The notes under the pieces were generated by a model. It was not told the origin of the DNA, made no database searches, and worked only from the letters and a program-made list of their open reading frames with translations. From Algoriphagus machipongonensis (GTDB lineage: Bacteria; Bacteroidota; Bacteroidia; Cytophagales; Cyclobacteriaceae), in the NCBI RefSeq assembly GCF_000166275.1, contig NZ_CM001023.1, positions 3,041,001 to 3,105,000 of the forward strand: a stretch of 64,000 bases of DNA, read 5' to 3'. Each line of letters opens with the position of its first letter. Position 1 is the first letter of the stretch. This document shows, piece by piece, positions 9,408-18,403 of the stretch. The position numbers were made by a program, and so were the translations under genes.

Positions 9408-9419
9408 GAATTCAAAAAA

Positions 9420-10331
9420 GTGAAAAAAGAAATTGAAACAAAAAAAGAAGCCTGGCTGCATGCGGTCAGGCTTCGTACTTTACCCCTGGCATTAGCCAGT
9501 ATTTTTGCAGGATCTTTTCTTGCCATTTCTACGGAAGTTTTTAGATGGGAAATCATGGTTAGCGCAGCCTTAACCACCATCTTCCTGCAAATTCTCTCTA
9601 ACCTAGCCAATGACTATGGAGATACCGTCAATGGCGCAGATCACCATGAAAGACAAGGGCCTATTAGGGCTGTACAATCAGGCCTGATCAGCTTGAAAGA
9701 AATGAAATACGGCATGTATATTTTCGGAGGTCTTTCATTGATATCAGGTTTAATTCTTTTGTTTTTAGCTGTTCAAAGCTGGACCTTGTTTTTTGTCTTT
9801 CTAGGACTCGGTATAGCCTCCATTTGGGCAGCAGTATCCTACACTTCCGGAGACAACCCTTATGGCTATTTAGGTCTTGGAGACATTTCTGTATTTATCT
9901 TTTTTGGCTTATTAGGCGTGATAGGAACTTATTTTCTTCACAGTATAGATTTTGACAGCAGCGTTTTATGGATCGGCTTATCTCTTGGCTTTTTTAGTAC
10001 CACCGTTCTCAATATCAATAATATTCGAGACATAGAATCTGATCAGAAAGCAGGAAAAAAGTCCATCCCTGTTAGAATAGGGAAAATTGCCGCATTAAAA
10101 TACAATTGGTTTTTAATAATCGCTGGAAACTTATGCCTTCTCATTTTCTGCTTTTTAACTAGAGAATGGGGAGCTTGTCTTGCATTGCTTATGTTGCCTG
10201 TGATGGTGAAAGTAGGAATCAATGTTTCCAAAGGAAAAACTTCAGATGAAATTGATCCCAACTTAAAAAGGATGGCGATTTCTACTTTCCTTTGGGTTAT
10301 TCTTTTTGGAATAGGCTTACTTTTTTTATAA
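9420..10331 (+). CDS. menA: 1,4-dihydroxy-2-naphthoate polyprenyltransferase
   Basis: A 303-residue UbiA-superfamily membrane prenyltransferase with about eight or nine membrane helices. It joins a polyprenyl chain to DHNA, giving demethylmenaquinone in menaquinone synthesis. The first aspartate-rich motif is NLANDYGDTVNGAD (61-74). The second is NINNIRDIESDQKAGK, which coordinates Mg-diphosphate. It uses a GTG start at 9420, 12 bp after the peroxidase stop; MKKEIETKKEAWLHAVRLRTL is the usual MenA beginning. Menaquinone as sole quinone is normal for Bacteroidota. Confidence 0.93.
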   Translation: MKKEIETKKEAWLHAVRLRTLPLALASIFAGSFLAISTEVFRWEIMVSAALTTIFLQILSNLANDYGDTVNGADHHERQGPIRAVQSGLISLKEMKYGMYIFGGLSLISGLILLFLAVQSWTLFFVFLGLGIASIWAAVSYTSGDNPYGYLGLGDISVFIFFGLLGVIGTYFLHSIDFDSSVLWIGLSLGFFSTTVLNINNIRDIESDQKAGKKSIPVRIGKIAALKYNWFLIIAGNLCLLIFCFLTREWGACLALLMLPVMVKVGINVSKGKTSDEIDPNLKRMAISTFLWVILFGIGLLFL

Positions 10332-10400
10332 AAAGGAGCAATAAGCCTTTAGAGGTTCTAATTTTTAACTAATTTGTAGAAAACAATACTCCTATCTAAA

Positions 10401-11252
10401 ATGATCAAAATACTTGTTCCCTACGATTTCTCAGAGCAGGCCATCAATGCCCTCAATTTCACTTCTGGACTAGCGAATAAAATTGAAAACGTCCATATAG
10501 AAGTCCTTCATGTAATGGAGGTTCCCTATGTTTCCAACCTTGGAACCATGGGAGGTGGAGAAGTAATTCCAGAAATGGAAAATCAGGTTTTTTTCTTAGA
10601 GTTAATGGAAAAGAGAAAAAAACAAATCGCGGATTTGAAGGAAGAGCATAAGGATAAAAAGTACAGTTTTGAGGCAAAAATACAGCTTGGAAATGCTTTT
10701 AAAACCATTTCTGCATTGATCGTTGACGAAGAGCCAGACCTAGTAATCATGGGCTCTAAAGGTTCTTCAGGTGTAGAGGAAGTTCTTATAGGAAGTAATA
10801 CAGAGAAAGTGGTAAGAACTGCCAAATGCCCTGTTATCACCGTGAAGTCTGCGATAGATCCCTCTACATTCAAGAAAATTGTTTTCGCCAGTGATTTTAA
10901 AGATGATCATGAAGAAATGGCGAGAAGAATAAAAAATCTTATTACACTATTTGATGCTGAGATTTATTTCGTGATTGTCAATACTCCAGCTGATTTTGAA
11001 ACGACTAGAGAATCTATCCAAAGGATCAACATGTTCGCTCGAAAGTATGGTTTTGAGGGAGCAAAAGCTGAAATTTATAATTCCTTATCTGAAGAAACTG
11101 GTATCATTGAATTTGCTGAAGACATAGACGCAGATATGATAGCGATGGCCACACATGGTCGTACTGGTTTCTTACATTTGATAACTGGCAGCATCGCTGA
11201 AGATGTAGTAAATCATGCCAAACGACCTGTTTGGACTTTGAAAGTAAAATAA
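10401..11252 (+). CDS. Universal stress protein, tandem UspA domains
   Basis: A 283-residue protein with two UspA folds (about 1-148 and 150-283). The first carries MGSKGSSGVEEVLIGSNTEKV, and the second carries THGRTGFLHLITGSIAEDV. Both fit the G-x2-G-x9-G-(S/T) ATP-binding signature of UspFG-type proteins. It is cytosolic, with no signal or membrane segment. Such proteins accumulate under stress or starvation, but the exact role cannot be read from sequence. A terminator hairpin follows at 11273, so it ends its transcript. Confidence 0.92.
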   Translation: MIKILVPYDFSEQAINALNFTSGLANKIENVHIEVLHVMEVPYVSNLGTMGGGEVIPEMENQVFFLELMEKRKKQIADLKEEHKDKKYSFEAKIQLGNAFKTISALIVDEEPDLVIMGSKGSSGVEEVLIGSNTEKVVRTAKCPVITVKSAIDPSTFKKIVFASDFKDDHEEMARRIKNLITLFDAEIYFVIVNTPADFETTRESIQRINMFARKYGFEGAKAEIYNSLSEETGIIEFAEDIDADMIAMATHGRTGFLHLITGSIAEDVVNHAKRPVWTLKVK

Positions 11253-11272
11253 TTAGCCACAATAAAGAATAT

Positions 11273-11298
11273 AGCCTGTCCATATGGGCGGGCTTTTT
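11273..11298 (+). terminator. Terminator after the universal stress gene
   Basis: AGCCTGTCC (11273-11281), loop ATAT, GGGCGGGCT (11286-11294), then a T run. It contains the upstream ATG at 11284, which argues against using that codon as the start of the next gene. Confidence 0.8.
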
Positions 11299-11307
11299 CA
11301 TGAACTT

Positions 11308-11661
11308 ATGGGAAAGAGAAATAACGATTGGAAAAAGAGAGACGGGGTAGTATACTCTACCAGTGATAATTTTGAATACCAGGAAGGTGATAATGAGGAA
11401 ATGGAAACACTTTCACCTACTCAACAAAACCTGAAAGTGATGCTAGACAAAAAAGCAAGAGCTGGAAAAAAGGTGACTTTGGTTGAGGGGTTTGTAGGTT
11501 CAGAAGATGACTTAAAAGAATTAGGAAAGACACTAAAGAGCAAATGTGGTGTCGGAGGATCTGCAAAAAATGGTGAAATTCTAATCCAGGGGGATCATAG
11601 AGATAAAGTGGTTCAAGTGCTTCAAGCCGCAGGTTACAAAGCTAAACGGTCAGGAGGTTAA
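11308..11661 (+). CDS. SUI1/eIF1-family translation initiation factor (YciH-like)
   Basis: A 117-residue protein whose second half is a SUI1 domain: [20 protein letters not shown], then [20 protein letters not shown], then [18 protein letters not shown]. Bacterial SUI1 proteins (YciH) resemble eukaryotic eIF1 and are thought to affect initiation fidelity under stress. The N-terminal half is charged and probably disordered. I chose ATG 11308 ([13 protein letters not shown]), because the in-frame ATG at 11284 lies inside the preceding terminator hairpin. It stands alone between the usp terminator and the his promoter. Confidence 0.9.
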   Translation: MGKRNNDWKKRDGVVYSTSDNFEYQEGDNEEMETLSPTQQNLKVMLDKKARAGKKVTLVEGFVGSEDDLKELGKTLKSKCGVGGSAKNGEILIQGDHRDKVVQVLQAAGYKAKRSGG

Positions 11662-11834
11662 GACTGAACAATTGTCGATTAGTAAGTGATTGAGAAATTC
11701 AATCAGTGAATGAAACACTACTGATTCAGATTAGAATTTTCATTGTTATACGAAAAAACGCAAATTCTTTGGTCTTGTCGGCTAGTTTCAAATCAACTTT
11801 CTTCTAAATCTATTTCTCAAAAAACGAATTGACA

Positions 11835-11865
11835 TTTGCTTTCTTTCTTTCCCTTCCTATATTTG
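11835..11865 (+). promoter_or_regulatory. his operon promoter, full Bacteroidota consensus
   Basis: TTTG at 11835-11838, a 19-base spacer, then TATATTTG at 11858-11865. Both boxes and the spacing match the known Bacteroidota housekeeping promoter (TTTG-N19-TAnnTTTG). Transcription would start about 7 bases later, just before the leader-peptide ATG at 11875. Confidence 0.75.
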
Positions 11866-11874
11866 CCCACTGTA

Positions 11875-11958
11875 ATGGACAACAACAATAGAAATATTGA
11901 TTTTTTCGAATCAACACAGACAAACAATGTGTTGCATCACTTCCATCATTCCTCCTGA
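11875..11958 (+). CDS. hisL: Histidine leader peptide (27 residues)
   Basis: An ATG-to-TGA frame of 27 codons begins MDNNNRNIDFF and ends VLHHFHHSS. Four of its last eight codons before the stop are His (11935-11940 and 11944-11949), the hallmark of a his attenuator leader. It lies between the consensus promoter and hisG, 98 bp before the hisG start. When charged tRNA-His is scarce, a ribosome would pause here and change folding of the following RNA; that mechanism is established for enterobacterial his operons and inferred here. The exact start is less certain than the His-rich end; an internal GTG at 11929 is also in frame. Confidence 0.8.
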   Translation: MDNNNRNIDFFESTQTNNVLHHFHHSS

Positions 11959-12012
11959 GGAATAATTTTTACATACCCGGCAAAGCCGATGACAGGGATT
12001 CCGCTTTTTGCC
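11948..12012 (+). promoter_or_regulatory. Putative his attenuator: competing inverted repeats
   Basis: ATTCCT (11948-11953), overlapping the last His codon, pairs with AGGAAT (11958-11963). The same GGAAT can instead pair with ATTCC at 11998-12002, helped by CCC (11976-11978) with GGG (11995-11997). That second structure ends 2 bases before TTTTT (12005-12009). A CGGC-AAA-GCCG hairpin (978-988 of this kilobase) sits inside, and GGCAAA (11979-11984) can also pair with TTTGCC (12007-12012). Mutually exclusive pairing next to a His-rich leader is what attenuation needs, but the terminator form is not a textbook hairpin. Confidence 0.5.
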
Positions 12013-12056
12013 AAAAAAAATTTACAATCTTTTATTTCTTAGCATAACTTGCCAAC

Positions 12057-12917
12057 ATGGAAACAATAATCCGTATTGCCGTACAAAAAAGTGGCCGTTT
12101 ATCTGATGACTCTCTTGCCTTAATCAAGGAATGTGGCATCAAATTCTATAATGGAACTGGAAAATTAAAATCCACTTCCACTAATTTCCCAATCGAATTT
12201 CTTTTTCTAAGGGATGATGATATCCCTGGTTATGTTGCTGATGGTGTCGCTGACTTAGGAATTGTCGGTGAAAATGAATTGGTAGAAAAAGACAAAGAAG
12301 TCAACACGCTCAAAAAATTAGGGTTCTCGAAATGCCGACTTTCTTTAGCTATTCCAAAGGGACAGGACTATCCTGGAATTGATTTCTTTCAAGGGAAAAA
12401 CATTGCTACCTCCTACCCTAAAATTCTGGGTGATTTCTTAAGTGCTAAAAATATTAATGCAGATATCCATGAGATCAGTGGATCTGTGGAAATCGCTCCA
12501 AGCATTGGGCTTGCTGAAGGTATCTGTGATATTGTCAGCTCAGGGTCTACTCTGATGATGAATGGCTTAAAAGAGGTAGAAGAGATCTTCAAGTCAGAAG
12601 CAGTGTTGATAGCAAACAAAGAGCTATCGAATGCTAAAAAAGAAGTTGTCGAAAAGCTGTTGTTCCGGATGAATGCCGTTCAAACAGGAAAGTCAAGCAA
12701 ATACGTTCTGATGAATGTCCCAAATGCTTCCATCGACAAAATCATTAAATTAATTCCGGGGATGAGAAGCCCAACAATACTACCATTGGCACAGGAAGGC
12801 TGGTCTTCTGTTCATTCTGTACTTAATGAAGACACATTTTGGGAACATATAGAAGAACTCCGCGCCGCAGGTGCAGAAGGGATTTTAGTAGTTCCAATTG
12901 AGAAAATGATTCTTTAA
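12057..12917 (+). CDS. hisG: ATP phosphoribosyltransferase, long form
   Basis: 286 residues. It catalyses the first committed step of histidine synthesis (ATP plus PRPP). The length and the C-terminal domain (about 215-286, LMNVPNASIDKIIKLIPGM through AAGAEGILVVPIEKMI) identify the long HisG form. That form forms a hexamer with built-in histidine feedback and does not need HisZ. The PRPP-binding loop is visible as EGICDIVSSGSTLMMNGL. It is the first structural gene of the his run, 98 bp after the leader-peptide stop. Confidence 0.96.
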   Translation: METIIRIAVQKSGRLSDDSLALIKECGIKFYNGTGKLKSTSTNFPIEFLFLRDDDIPGYVADGVADLGIVGENELVEKDKEVNTLKKLGFSKCRLSLAIPKGQDYPGIDFFQGKNIATSYPKILGDFLSAKNINADIHEISGSVEIAPSIGLAEGICDIVSSGSTLMMNGLKEVEEIFKSEAVLIANKELSNAKKEVVEKLLFRMNAVQTGKSSKYVLMNVPNASIDKIIKLIPGMRSPTILPLAQEGWSSVHSVLNEDTFWEHIEELRAAGAEGILVVPIEKMIL

Positions 12918-12951
12918 AGCCTAAAAGTAATTCTCCAAGAAATCTGTTTTT

Positions 12952-14247
12952 ATGAAAATCCTTAAAAACCCAGCGCCTGAGACTTGGTCTAAAAAACTCG
13001 CTAGACCTGTTCAAAAGTCCAAGCAAATCAATAAAATCGTCAAACCAATTTTAAGAAAAGTTAGACGAAATGGAGATAAATCCCTTTTGAAATTTGCATT
13101 GGAATATGATCATGTCCAGCTGGAGGAATTATTGGTTTCAGAAGCTGAAATCAATGCTTCAAAAGCCAAGCTATCTCCAGAGTTGATTGATGCTATCCAA
13201 GTAGCCAAGAAAAATATTGAGCGATTTCATAAAGCTCAGGTAAGTGAGGAATTAGTAGAGGAAGTTATGCCAGGCGTCATTTGTAGACGTAAAAGCATGC
13301 CTATTCAAAAAGTGGGTTTGTACATTCCCGGCGGCACTGCCCCCCTCTTTAGTACGGTATTGATGTTGGGAATCCCAGCGGTAATTGCAGGGTGTAAAGA
13401 GATAGTTCTTTGCTCTCCCCCTGATCGGGATGGAAATATCCACCCAGCGATTTTATTTACAGCCAACTTAGTCGGTATTACCAAAATCGTAAAAGCAGGT
13501 GGAGCTCAAGCCATTGCAGCTATGACTTTTGGCACTGAAACAGTCCCAAAAGTGGATAAAATATTTGGTCCGGGAAACCAGTATGTAACTGCAGCCAAGC
13601 AACTTGCCACCGGTTTTGGAGTGGCCATAGATATGCCTGCTGGACCATCCGAAGTTTTGGTTTATGTGGATGACACTGCTAATCCTGCCTTCGTTGCGGC
13701 TGATTTACTTTCACAAGCAGAACACGGGGTAGATAGCCAAGTAGTTTTGGTCTGTAAATCAAAAAAATTCGCCAAACAGGTTTTATCAGAGATTGAGGAG
13801 CAAGTGGAAGAATTGCCAAGAAAAGACATTGCACTCAAGGCACTTAAAAACTCTGTTGCAGTTGTAATGGAAGATCAGGAACAAGCCATCGCTTTGATCA
13901 ATGACTATGCTCCAGAACATTTGATAATTGCACTGGAGAATGAAGATGAAGTAGTCAATGAAATCGTAAATGCAGGCTCTGTTTTTATTGGTGATTTCAC
14001 TCCAGAATCTGCTGGAGATTATGCCTCTGGAACTAATCACACCTTACCAACTTATGGATATGCAAGGAGCTACAGTGGAGTTTCTCTGGATAGCTTTATC
14101 AAAAAGATTACTTATCAAAAAATAACTGCAAAGGGAATACAATCCCTAGGCCCAACGATTGAGGTGATGGCAGCAAATGAGTTGTTGGACGCACATAAAA
14201 ACGCAGTAAGCATTAGGCTTAACTATTTGAAAAACAATAAGAAATGA
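12952..14247 (+). CDS. hisD: Histidinol dehydrogenase
   Basis: A 431-residue zinc enzyme carrying out the last two oxidations, histidinol to histidine, with NAD. Typical segments are [62 protein letters not shown] (zinc ligands Gln/His) and [18 protein letters not shown]. Full length for the family. It begins 34 bp after hisG and its stop overlaps the hisC start by four bases, so translation of the two is probably coupled. Confidence 0.97.
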   Translation: MKILKNPAPETWSKKLARPVQKSKQINKIVKPILRKVRRNGDKSLLKFALEYDHVQLEELLVSEAEINASKAKLSPELIDAIQVAKKNIERFHKAQVSEELVEEVMPGVICRRKSMPIQKVGLYIPGGTAPLFSTVLMLGIPAVIAGCKEIVLCSPPDRDGNIHPAILFTANLVGITKIVKAGGAQAIAAMTFGTETVPKVDKIFGPGNQYVTAAKQLATGFGVAIDMPAGPSEVLVYVDDTANPAFVAADLLSQAEHGVDSQVVLVCKSKKFAKQVLSEIEEQVEELPRKDIALKALKNSVAVVMEDQEQAIALINDYAPEHLIIALENEDEVVNEIVNAGSVFIGDFTPESAGDYASGTNHTLPTYGYARSYSGVSLDSFIKKITYQKITAKGIQSLGPTIEVMAANELLDAHKNAVSIRLNYLKNNKK

Positions 14248-15305
14248 GCTTTAACCTAAATAAATTACTTAGACCTCATATACTTACAATTGCTCCTTAT
14301 ACTTCTGCTAGAGATGAGTATACAGGAAAGATAGGTGTTTTTCTAGATGCTAATGAAAACCCATATGGATCAGTTACTGATGGAAATCACAACCGGTATC
14401 CCGATCCCTACCAAATAGATTTAAAATCAAAGTTGTCTGAAATCAAGGGAATTGCCCCTGATCAGATTTTCTTGGGTAATGGATCTGACGAAGCCATAGA
14501 CTTGCTATTCCGTGCTCTTTGTAACCCAGGAAAAGATAATGTGATTTTACTCCCTCCTACCTATGGAATGTATGAGGTAAGTGCGGCTATTAATGATGTA
14601 GAAACCCGGAAAGTTGCTCTCACGGAAGATTTTCAGCTTCAACCAAAAAAAATACTAGAAAAGGTTGATGGTAATACGAAGATTATTTTCGTTTGCTCAC
14701 CAAATAACCCTAGTGGTAACAAGGTGAAAAGAGAGGACATACTGTTTCTAATCAAAAATTTCACGGGTGTTGTAGTGGTTGATGAAGCATATATTGACTT
14801 CAGTGACGAGCCGAGTTTCATTACTGAATTGGACGAAAATCCAAATCTACTGGTGATGCAGACATTCTCCAAAGCTTGGGGTTTAGCTTCTTTGCGATTA
14901 GGAATGGCTTTTGCCTCGAAGGAAATCATTTCGATTTTAAATAAAATCAAACCTCCCTATAACATTTCAGGATTGACTCAGGAAACTGTTTTGGAGGCAT
15001 TGGGAAATCTGGAGAAAGTAAACAGAATGATTACTGATATCTTGGAAGAAAGGGATTACCTGGAAGACAAGCTGATACAATTCCCTTTCGTCCAAAAAAT
15101 ATTCCCATCTCAGGCAAACTTCCTTTTAGTAAAGATGCCTCATGCAACTCAAATCTATAATGAATTGATTGAAAGAAAGGTTATTGTTAGAAATAGAGCA
15201 AAAGTCTTGTTATGTGAAGATTGCTTGCGGATTTCTGTTGGAACGCGTGAAGAAAACATTGCTTTTTTGGACGCATTAGAAAAGGTATCCTCAAAAATTA
15301 TTTAA
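14244..15305 (+). CDS. hisC: Histidinol-phosphate aminotransferase
   Basis: A 353-residue fold-type I PLP aminotransferase, converting imidazole-acetol phosphate to histidinol phosphate. Motifs: LDANENPYG, RYPDPYQ, FLGNGSDEAIDLLFRA, CSPNNPSGN, VVDEAYIDFS, and the Schiff-base Lys in QTFSKAWGLASLRLG. The C-terminal RISVGTREEN contains the phosphate-binding Arg. The start is in an ATGA overlap with hisD. Confidence 0.96.
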   Translation: MSFNLNKLLRPHILTIAPYTSARDEYTGKIGVFLDANENPYGSVTDGNHNRYPDPYQIDLKSKLSEIKGIAPDQIFLGNGSDEAIDLLFRALCNPGKDNVILLPPTYGMYEVSAAINDVETRKVALTEDFQLQPKKILEKVDGNTKIIFVCSPNNPSGNKVKREDILFLIKNFTGVVVVDEAYIDFSDEPSFITELDENPNLLVMQTFSKAWGLASLRLGMAFASKEIISILNKIKPPYNISGLTQETVLEALGNLEKVNRMITDILEERDYLEDKLIQFPFVQKIFPSQANFLLVKMPHATQIYNELIERKVIVRNRAKVLLCEDCLRISVGTREENIAFLDALEKVSSKII

Positions 15306-15323
15306 ACCTATTATTCAGAATTG

Positions 15324-16421
15324 ATGAAAAAGAAAGTACTGTTTATAGACCGAGATGGGACCATCATCAAAGAACCGCCCACCGATTTTCAAGTTGATAG
15401 TTTAGAAAAGCTTGAGTTCTTACCGAAGGCCATTTCCAACCTAAGAAAATTAGCTGAAGAGACTGATTTTGAACTAGTAATGGTTACAAATCAAGATGGT
15501 TTAGGTACAGATTCTTTCCCTGAAAACACATTTTGGCCTGCACAGTTTAAGATGCTTAAGACATTGGAACAGGAGAATATTTTCTTCAAAGCCATTCATG
15601 TCGACAAAACCTTTGAGCATGAAAATGCACCTACCCGAAAGCCGAATACAGGACTTTTGACCTCTTATTTCTCTGAGGAATATGATTTGGCGAATAGCTT
15701 CGTCATTGGAGATCGCGCTACGGATGTTCAACTTGCCAAAAATCTAGGTTCCAAATCTATTTTTATTGGAGAGAATCATGAATCGGCTACTTTCTGCAGT
15801 ACTGATTGGGATGAAATTTTCAATTTCTTAAAGATGCCTCCACGTCAGGCAGAGGTGAAAAGAAAAACCTCTGAGACTGATATATTCATCAAGCTTAATC
15901 TGGATGGAAGTGGCAACTGTGATATAAAAACAGGATTACATTTCTTCGACCATATGCTCGAGCAATTAGGAAAGCATGGGAGTACGGACTTGGAAATCAA
16001 GGTAAACGGTGATTTACATATTGACGAACATCATACCATTGAGGACACAGCTATTGCATTAGGAGAAGCTTACCTCAAAGCATTGAGTGACAAAAAGGGC
16101 ATTTATAGGTATGGCTTTTTATTACCAATGGATGATGTTTTGGCTCAAGTAGCTATTGACTTTGGAGGAAGGCCATGGATTGTTTGGGATGCCGAATTCA
16201 AAAGAGAAAAAGTTGGTGATATGCCCACAGAAATGTTTTATCACTTCTTTAAATCATTCTCAGACTCTTCCAAGTGCAATTTGAATATTAAGGCTGAAGG
16301 CACCAATGAGCACCATAAAATTGAAGCTATCTTTAAAGGATTGGCTCGAGCCATAAAAATGGCAGTTCAAATAGATACCAAAAACATCAATCAATTGCCG
16401 AGCACGAAAGGCATGCTATAG
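15324..16421 (+). CDS. hisB: Bifunctional histidinol-phosphatase / imidazoleglycerol-phosphate dehydratase
   Basis: A 365-residue fusion. The N-terminal HAD phosphatase (about 1-165) has the nucleophile motif [16 protein letters not shown] and [10 protein letters not shown]. The C-terminal dehydratase (about 170-365) has [30 protein letters not shown], and [19 protein letters not shown] with its metal-binding His pairs. It performs two non-consecutive steps of histidine synthesis. An upstream in-frame TTG at 15321 directly precedes ATG 15324, and the ATG is preferred. It is the last his gene here; hisH, hisA, hisF and hisI are not in the window. Confidence 0.96.
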   Translation: MKKKVLFIDRDGTIIKEPPTDFQVDSLEKLEFLPKAISNLRKLAEETDFELVMVTNQDGLGTDSFPENTFWPAQFKMLKTLEQENIFFKAIHVDKTFEHENAPTRKPNTGLLTSYFSEEYDLANSFVIGDRATDVQLAKNLGSKSIFIGENHESATFCSTDWDEIFNFLKMPPRQAEVKRKTSETDIFIKLNLDGSGNCDIKTGLHFFDHMLEQLGKHGSTDLEIKVNGDLHIDEHHTIEDTAIALGEAYLKALSDKKGIYRYGFLLPMDDVLAQVAIDFGGRPWIVWDAEFKREKVGDMPTEMFYHFFKSFSDSSKCNLNIKAEGTNEHHKIEAIFKGLARAIKMAVQIDTKNINQLPSTKGML

Positions 16422-16454
16422 GTAGCCAATTTTAACACCTGAAAATTAACACCT

Positions 16455-16504
16455 TAGGATTAGGAAAAATTCACATAAATAATTTTTCCTAATCCTATTT
16501 TTTT
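16455..16504 (+). terminator. Strong terminator of the his operon
   Basis: A perfect 17-bp stem: 16455-16471 pairs with 16481-16497 across the nine-base loop CACATAAAT, followed by a run of seven or more T. It ends the hisGDCB transcript. The run overlaps a TTG that could extend the next frame, so ATG 16518 is the better start there. Confidence 0.92.
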
Positions 16505-16517
16505 GTTTCTTTTAGTT

Positions 16518-17312
16518 ATGAAACGACTTTTACATATATTAACTATTTCGATAGTAGTTTTATTCTCTGCCTGTTCTTCAGATATCCAAAGCATTGAAGC
16601 TTTATATGAAAATCAAGAATATGAGGAAGCACTAGATGAACTTAATTCCTACCTGTTTTTCCATGTCACAGACTTAAAGGCTTACCACATGAGAGCCAGG
16701 TGTTATGAGGAGCTCGGAGAAATAGGAAAGTCAATCAAAGATTATGAAAGAATCATAGCCCTTGATGAAGATTATGCCCAAGCTTATGCAGGCTTAGGAA
16801 AGCTTTATTTTGAGATGAAAGACTATGAAAGAGCTGAAACCTATGTTTTAAGAGCTGCTTCCATGGAGCCAGAGGATTTTGACATCCTTTTTCTTTTGGG
16901 GAGGACACGCCTGATGACTGGCAAATATGAATCCGCTGAGAGCTTCCTTAAAAAAGCGAAAGAAATCAACCCTAAGTTTGCTAAGATCTATTATTACGAA
17001 GGAATGTCAAGAGCTATGAGAGGGGATGTATTGGGTTGTGCGGCATCATTTAATTCCTACGTTCGATATGAGCCTGACCAAATCGTCGGTCGCTATAACA
17101 GAGGCTTCGCTTATATGAAGGCAGGGTATCTTTTATATGCACTGGAAGACTTTGAGGAGGTTCTAAAAAAGAAGCCAAACCATGTAGAAGCCTTAGCCAA
17201 AAAAGGATATGTCTTGGCCATGATGGGAAACCCTGAAGGTTGTCAAATTTTACAAGAGGCAGCAAATAAAGGGAGTATTTACGCCCAAGACCAAAGAGAA
17301 GTCTGTATCTAG
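16518..17312 (+). CDS. TPR-repeat lipoprotein
   Basis: A 264-residue protein starting MKRLLHILTISIVVLFSACSS, a lipoprotein signal with the lipid-bearing Cys at about residue 19. The rest is about six tetratricopeptide repeats (for example YAQAYAGLGKLYFEMKDYER, VEALAKKGYVLAMMGN), ending in a Sel1-like sequence (GCQILQEAANKGSIYAQDQ). TPR lipoproteins usually scaffold envelope complexes; the partner is unknown. It stands alone between the his terminator and a gene-free stretch. Confidence 0.85.
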   Translation: MKRLLHILTISIVVLFSACSSDIQSIEALYENQEYEEALDELNSYLFFHVTDLKAYHMRARCYEELGEIGKSIKDYERIIALDEDYAQAYAGLGKLYFEMKDYERAETYVLRAASMEPEDFDILFLLGRTRLMTGKYESAESFLKKAKEINPKFAKIYYYEGMSRAMRGDVLGCAASFNSYVRYEPDQIVGRYNRGFAYMKAGYLLYALEDFEEVLKKKPNHVEALAKKGYVLAMMGNPEGCQILQEAANKGSIYAQDQREVCI

Positions 17313-17650
17313 TTTATTTTAAACTTTTCTGCTTCATAGTAATTTGAATTGACTTATTCTCCCCTACTATTTACCCTAGATTATTCTACATTTTTAAGGC
17401 TGTAAAACAATCTGATTTTTCCAAGCCATGTAGTAGTTTCATGCCAAGGCTAGAAAAGAATAAAATCCAAGATTCATTATAGGATTTTATGTCTCTCAAC
17501 AGAATTAGAATCAGATTTCCTCAGGAAATGGTACTCATTATTGCAATCATCATTGAAAAAATTAAATAAAAAAAAGGGCTGGGTAAAATTAATCCATTCG
17601 TAGCTTCAAAAACCAACCTTAAACCTTACTTTTGAGCTTTTACCCAAACA
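17313..17650. other. 338-bp stretch without a gene
   Basis: No credible coding frame or RNA gene is visible. A weak AGTTTA/TAAACT hairpin just after the TPR gene may end its transcript. Near the right end is a -7 promoter box. The rest is AT-rich sequence with no repeat I can recognise. Confidence 0.5.
17627..17634 (+). promoter_or_regulatory. Candidate -7 promoter box of the polyprenol-phosphate sugar transferase gene
   Basis: TACTTTTG matches TAnnTTTG exactly, 16 bases before ATG 17651. The -33 element is poor. The close spacing implies a very short 5' leader. Confidence 0.4.
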
Positions 17651-18403
17651 ATGAAGCACCGCAAACTCGTCATCATCCCTACCTATAACGAAAAGGAAAA
17701 CATTCAGGATATGATCACCGCTGTGATGGAATTACCTGGTGAATTTTTCCTGATGGTTATTGACGATGGGTCACCGGACGGCACTGCAGAGATTGTCAAA
17801 AAAAATCAAGAGGTTTACTCCGAAAGAATTAACCTTCTCCAAAGACCTGGGAAACTTGGCCTCGGCACCGCCTATTTAGAAGGTTTTCAATGGGCCTTAA
17901 AAAATGATTTTGATTTCATTTTTGAGATGGACTGCGACTTTTCTCATAACCCTAATGATTTGATCCGTTTGTACGAAGCTTGCGCTAATAGAGAATTTGA
18001 TATGGCTATAGGCTCTCGCTACATCACGGGTGTTAATGTGGTCAATTGGCCTATTGGGAGGGTTTTAATGTCTTATTTTGCCAGTGTATATGTCAAATTC
18101 ATTACTGGCCTACCTATCAAAGATGCGACTGCAGGTTTTAAATGCTACCATAGAAGTGTCCTTGAAGGCATTAATTTAAAGGAAGTGAAATTTATAGGTT
18201 ATGCCTTCCAAATTGAAATGAAATTCACGGCCTGGAAACTTGGGTTTAAGCTGACTGAGGTTCCGATAATTTTTACAGATCGTACCAAAGGTTTATCCAA
18301 AATGAGTTCAGGGATATTTAAAGAAGCTGTTTTTGGCGTGATATGGATGAAAATAAAAAGCATTTTCTCTCCATATAAGCTTAATCAAAGCGGATCGATT
18401 TAA
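17651..18403 (+). CDS. Polyprenol monophosphomannose synthase-like GT2 glycosyltransferase
   Basis: A 250-residue GT2 enzyme resembling dolichol-phosphate mannose synthase. Motifs: IPTYNEKENI, DDGSPDGTAE (nucleotide binding), EMDCDFSHNP (DxD-type metal site), GSRYITG, and TDRTKGLSKMS. It has no C-terminal membrane anchor, so it is the short soluble class. It would transfer mannose (or another hexose) from a nucleotide sugar to polyprenyl phosphate at the inner membrane, supplying lipid-linked sugars for glycosylation. Its last 23 bases overlap the end of the convergent permease gene. Confidence 0.9.
   Translation: MKHRKLVIIPTYNEKENIQDMITAVMELPGEFFLMVIDDGSPDGTAEIVKKNQEVYSERINLLQRPGKLGLGTAYLEGFQWALKNDFDFIFEMDCDFSHNPNDLIRLYEACANREFDMAIGSRYITGVNVVNWPIGRVLMSYFASVYVKFITGLPIKDATAGFKCYHRSVLEGINLKEVKFIGYAFQIEMKFTAWKLGFKLTEVPIIFTDRTKGLSKMSSGIFKEAVFGVIWMKIKSIFSPYKLNQSGSI

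Noticed and set aside
11284..11307. Upstream in-frame ATG for the SUI1 factor
   Set aside because: It is inside the usp terminator hairpin; ATG 11308 gives the usual N-terminus.
17313..17650. Possible small RNA or short gene in the gap after the TPR gene
   Set aside because: No promoter-terminator pair encloses a candidate and no open frame with credible composition is visible.
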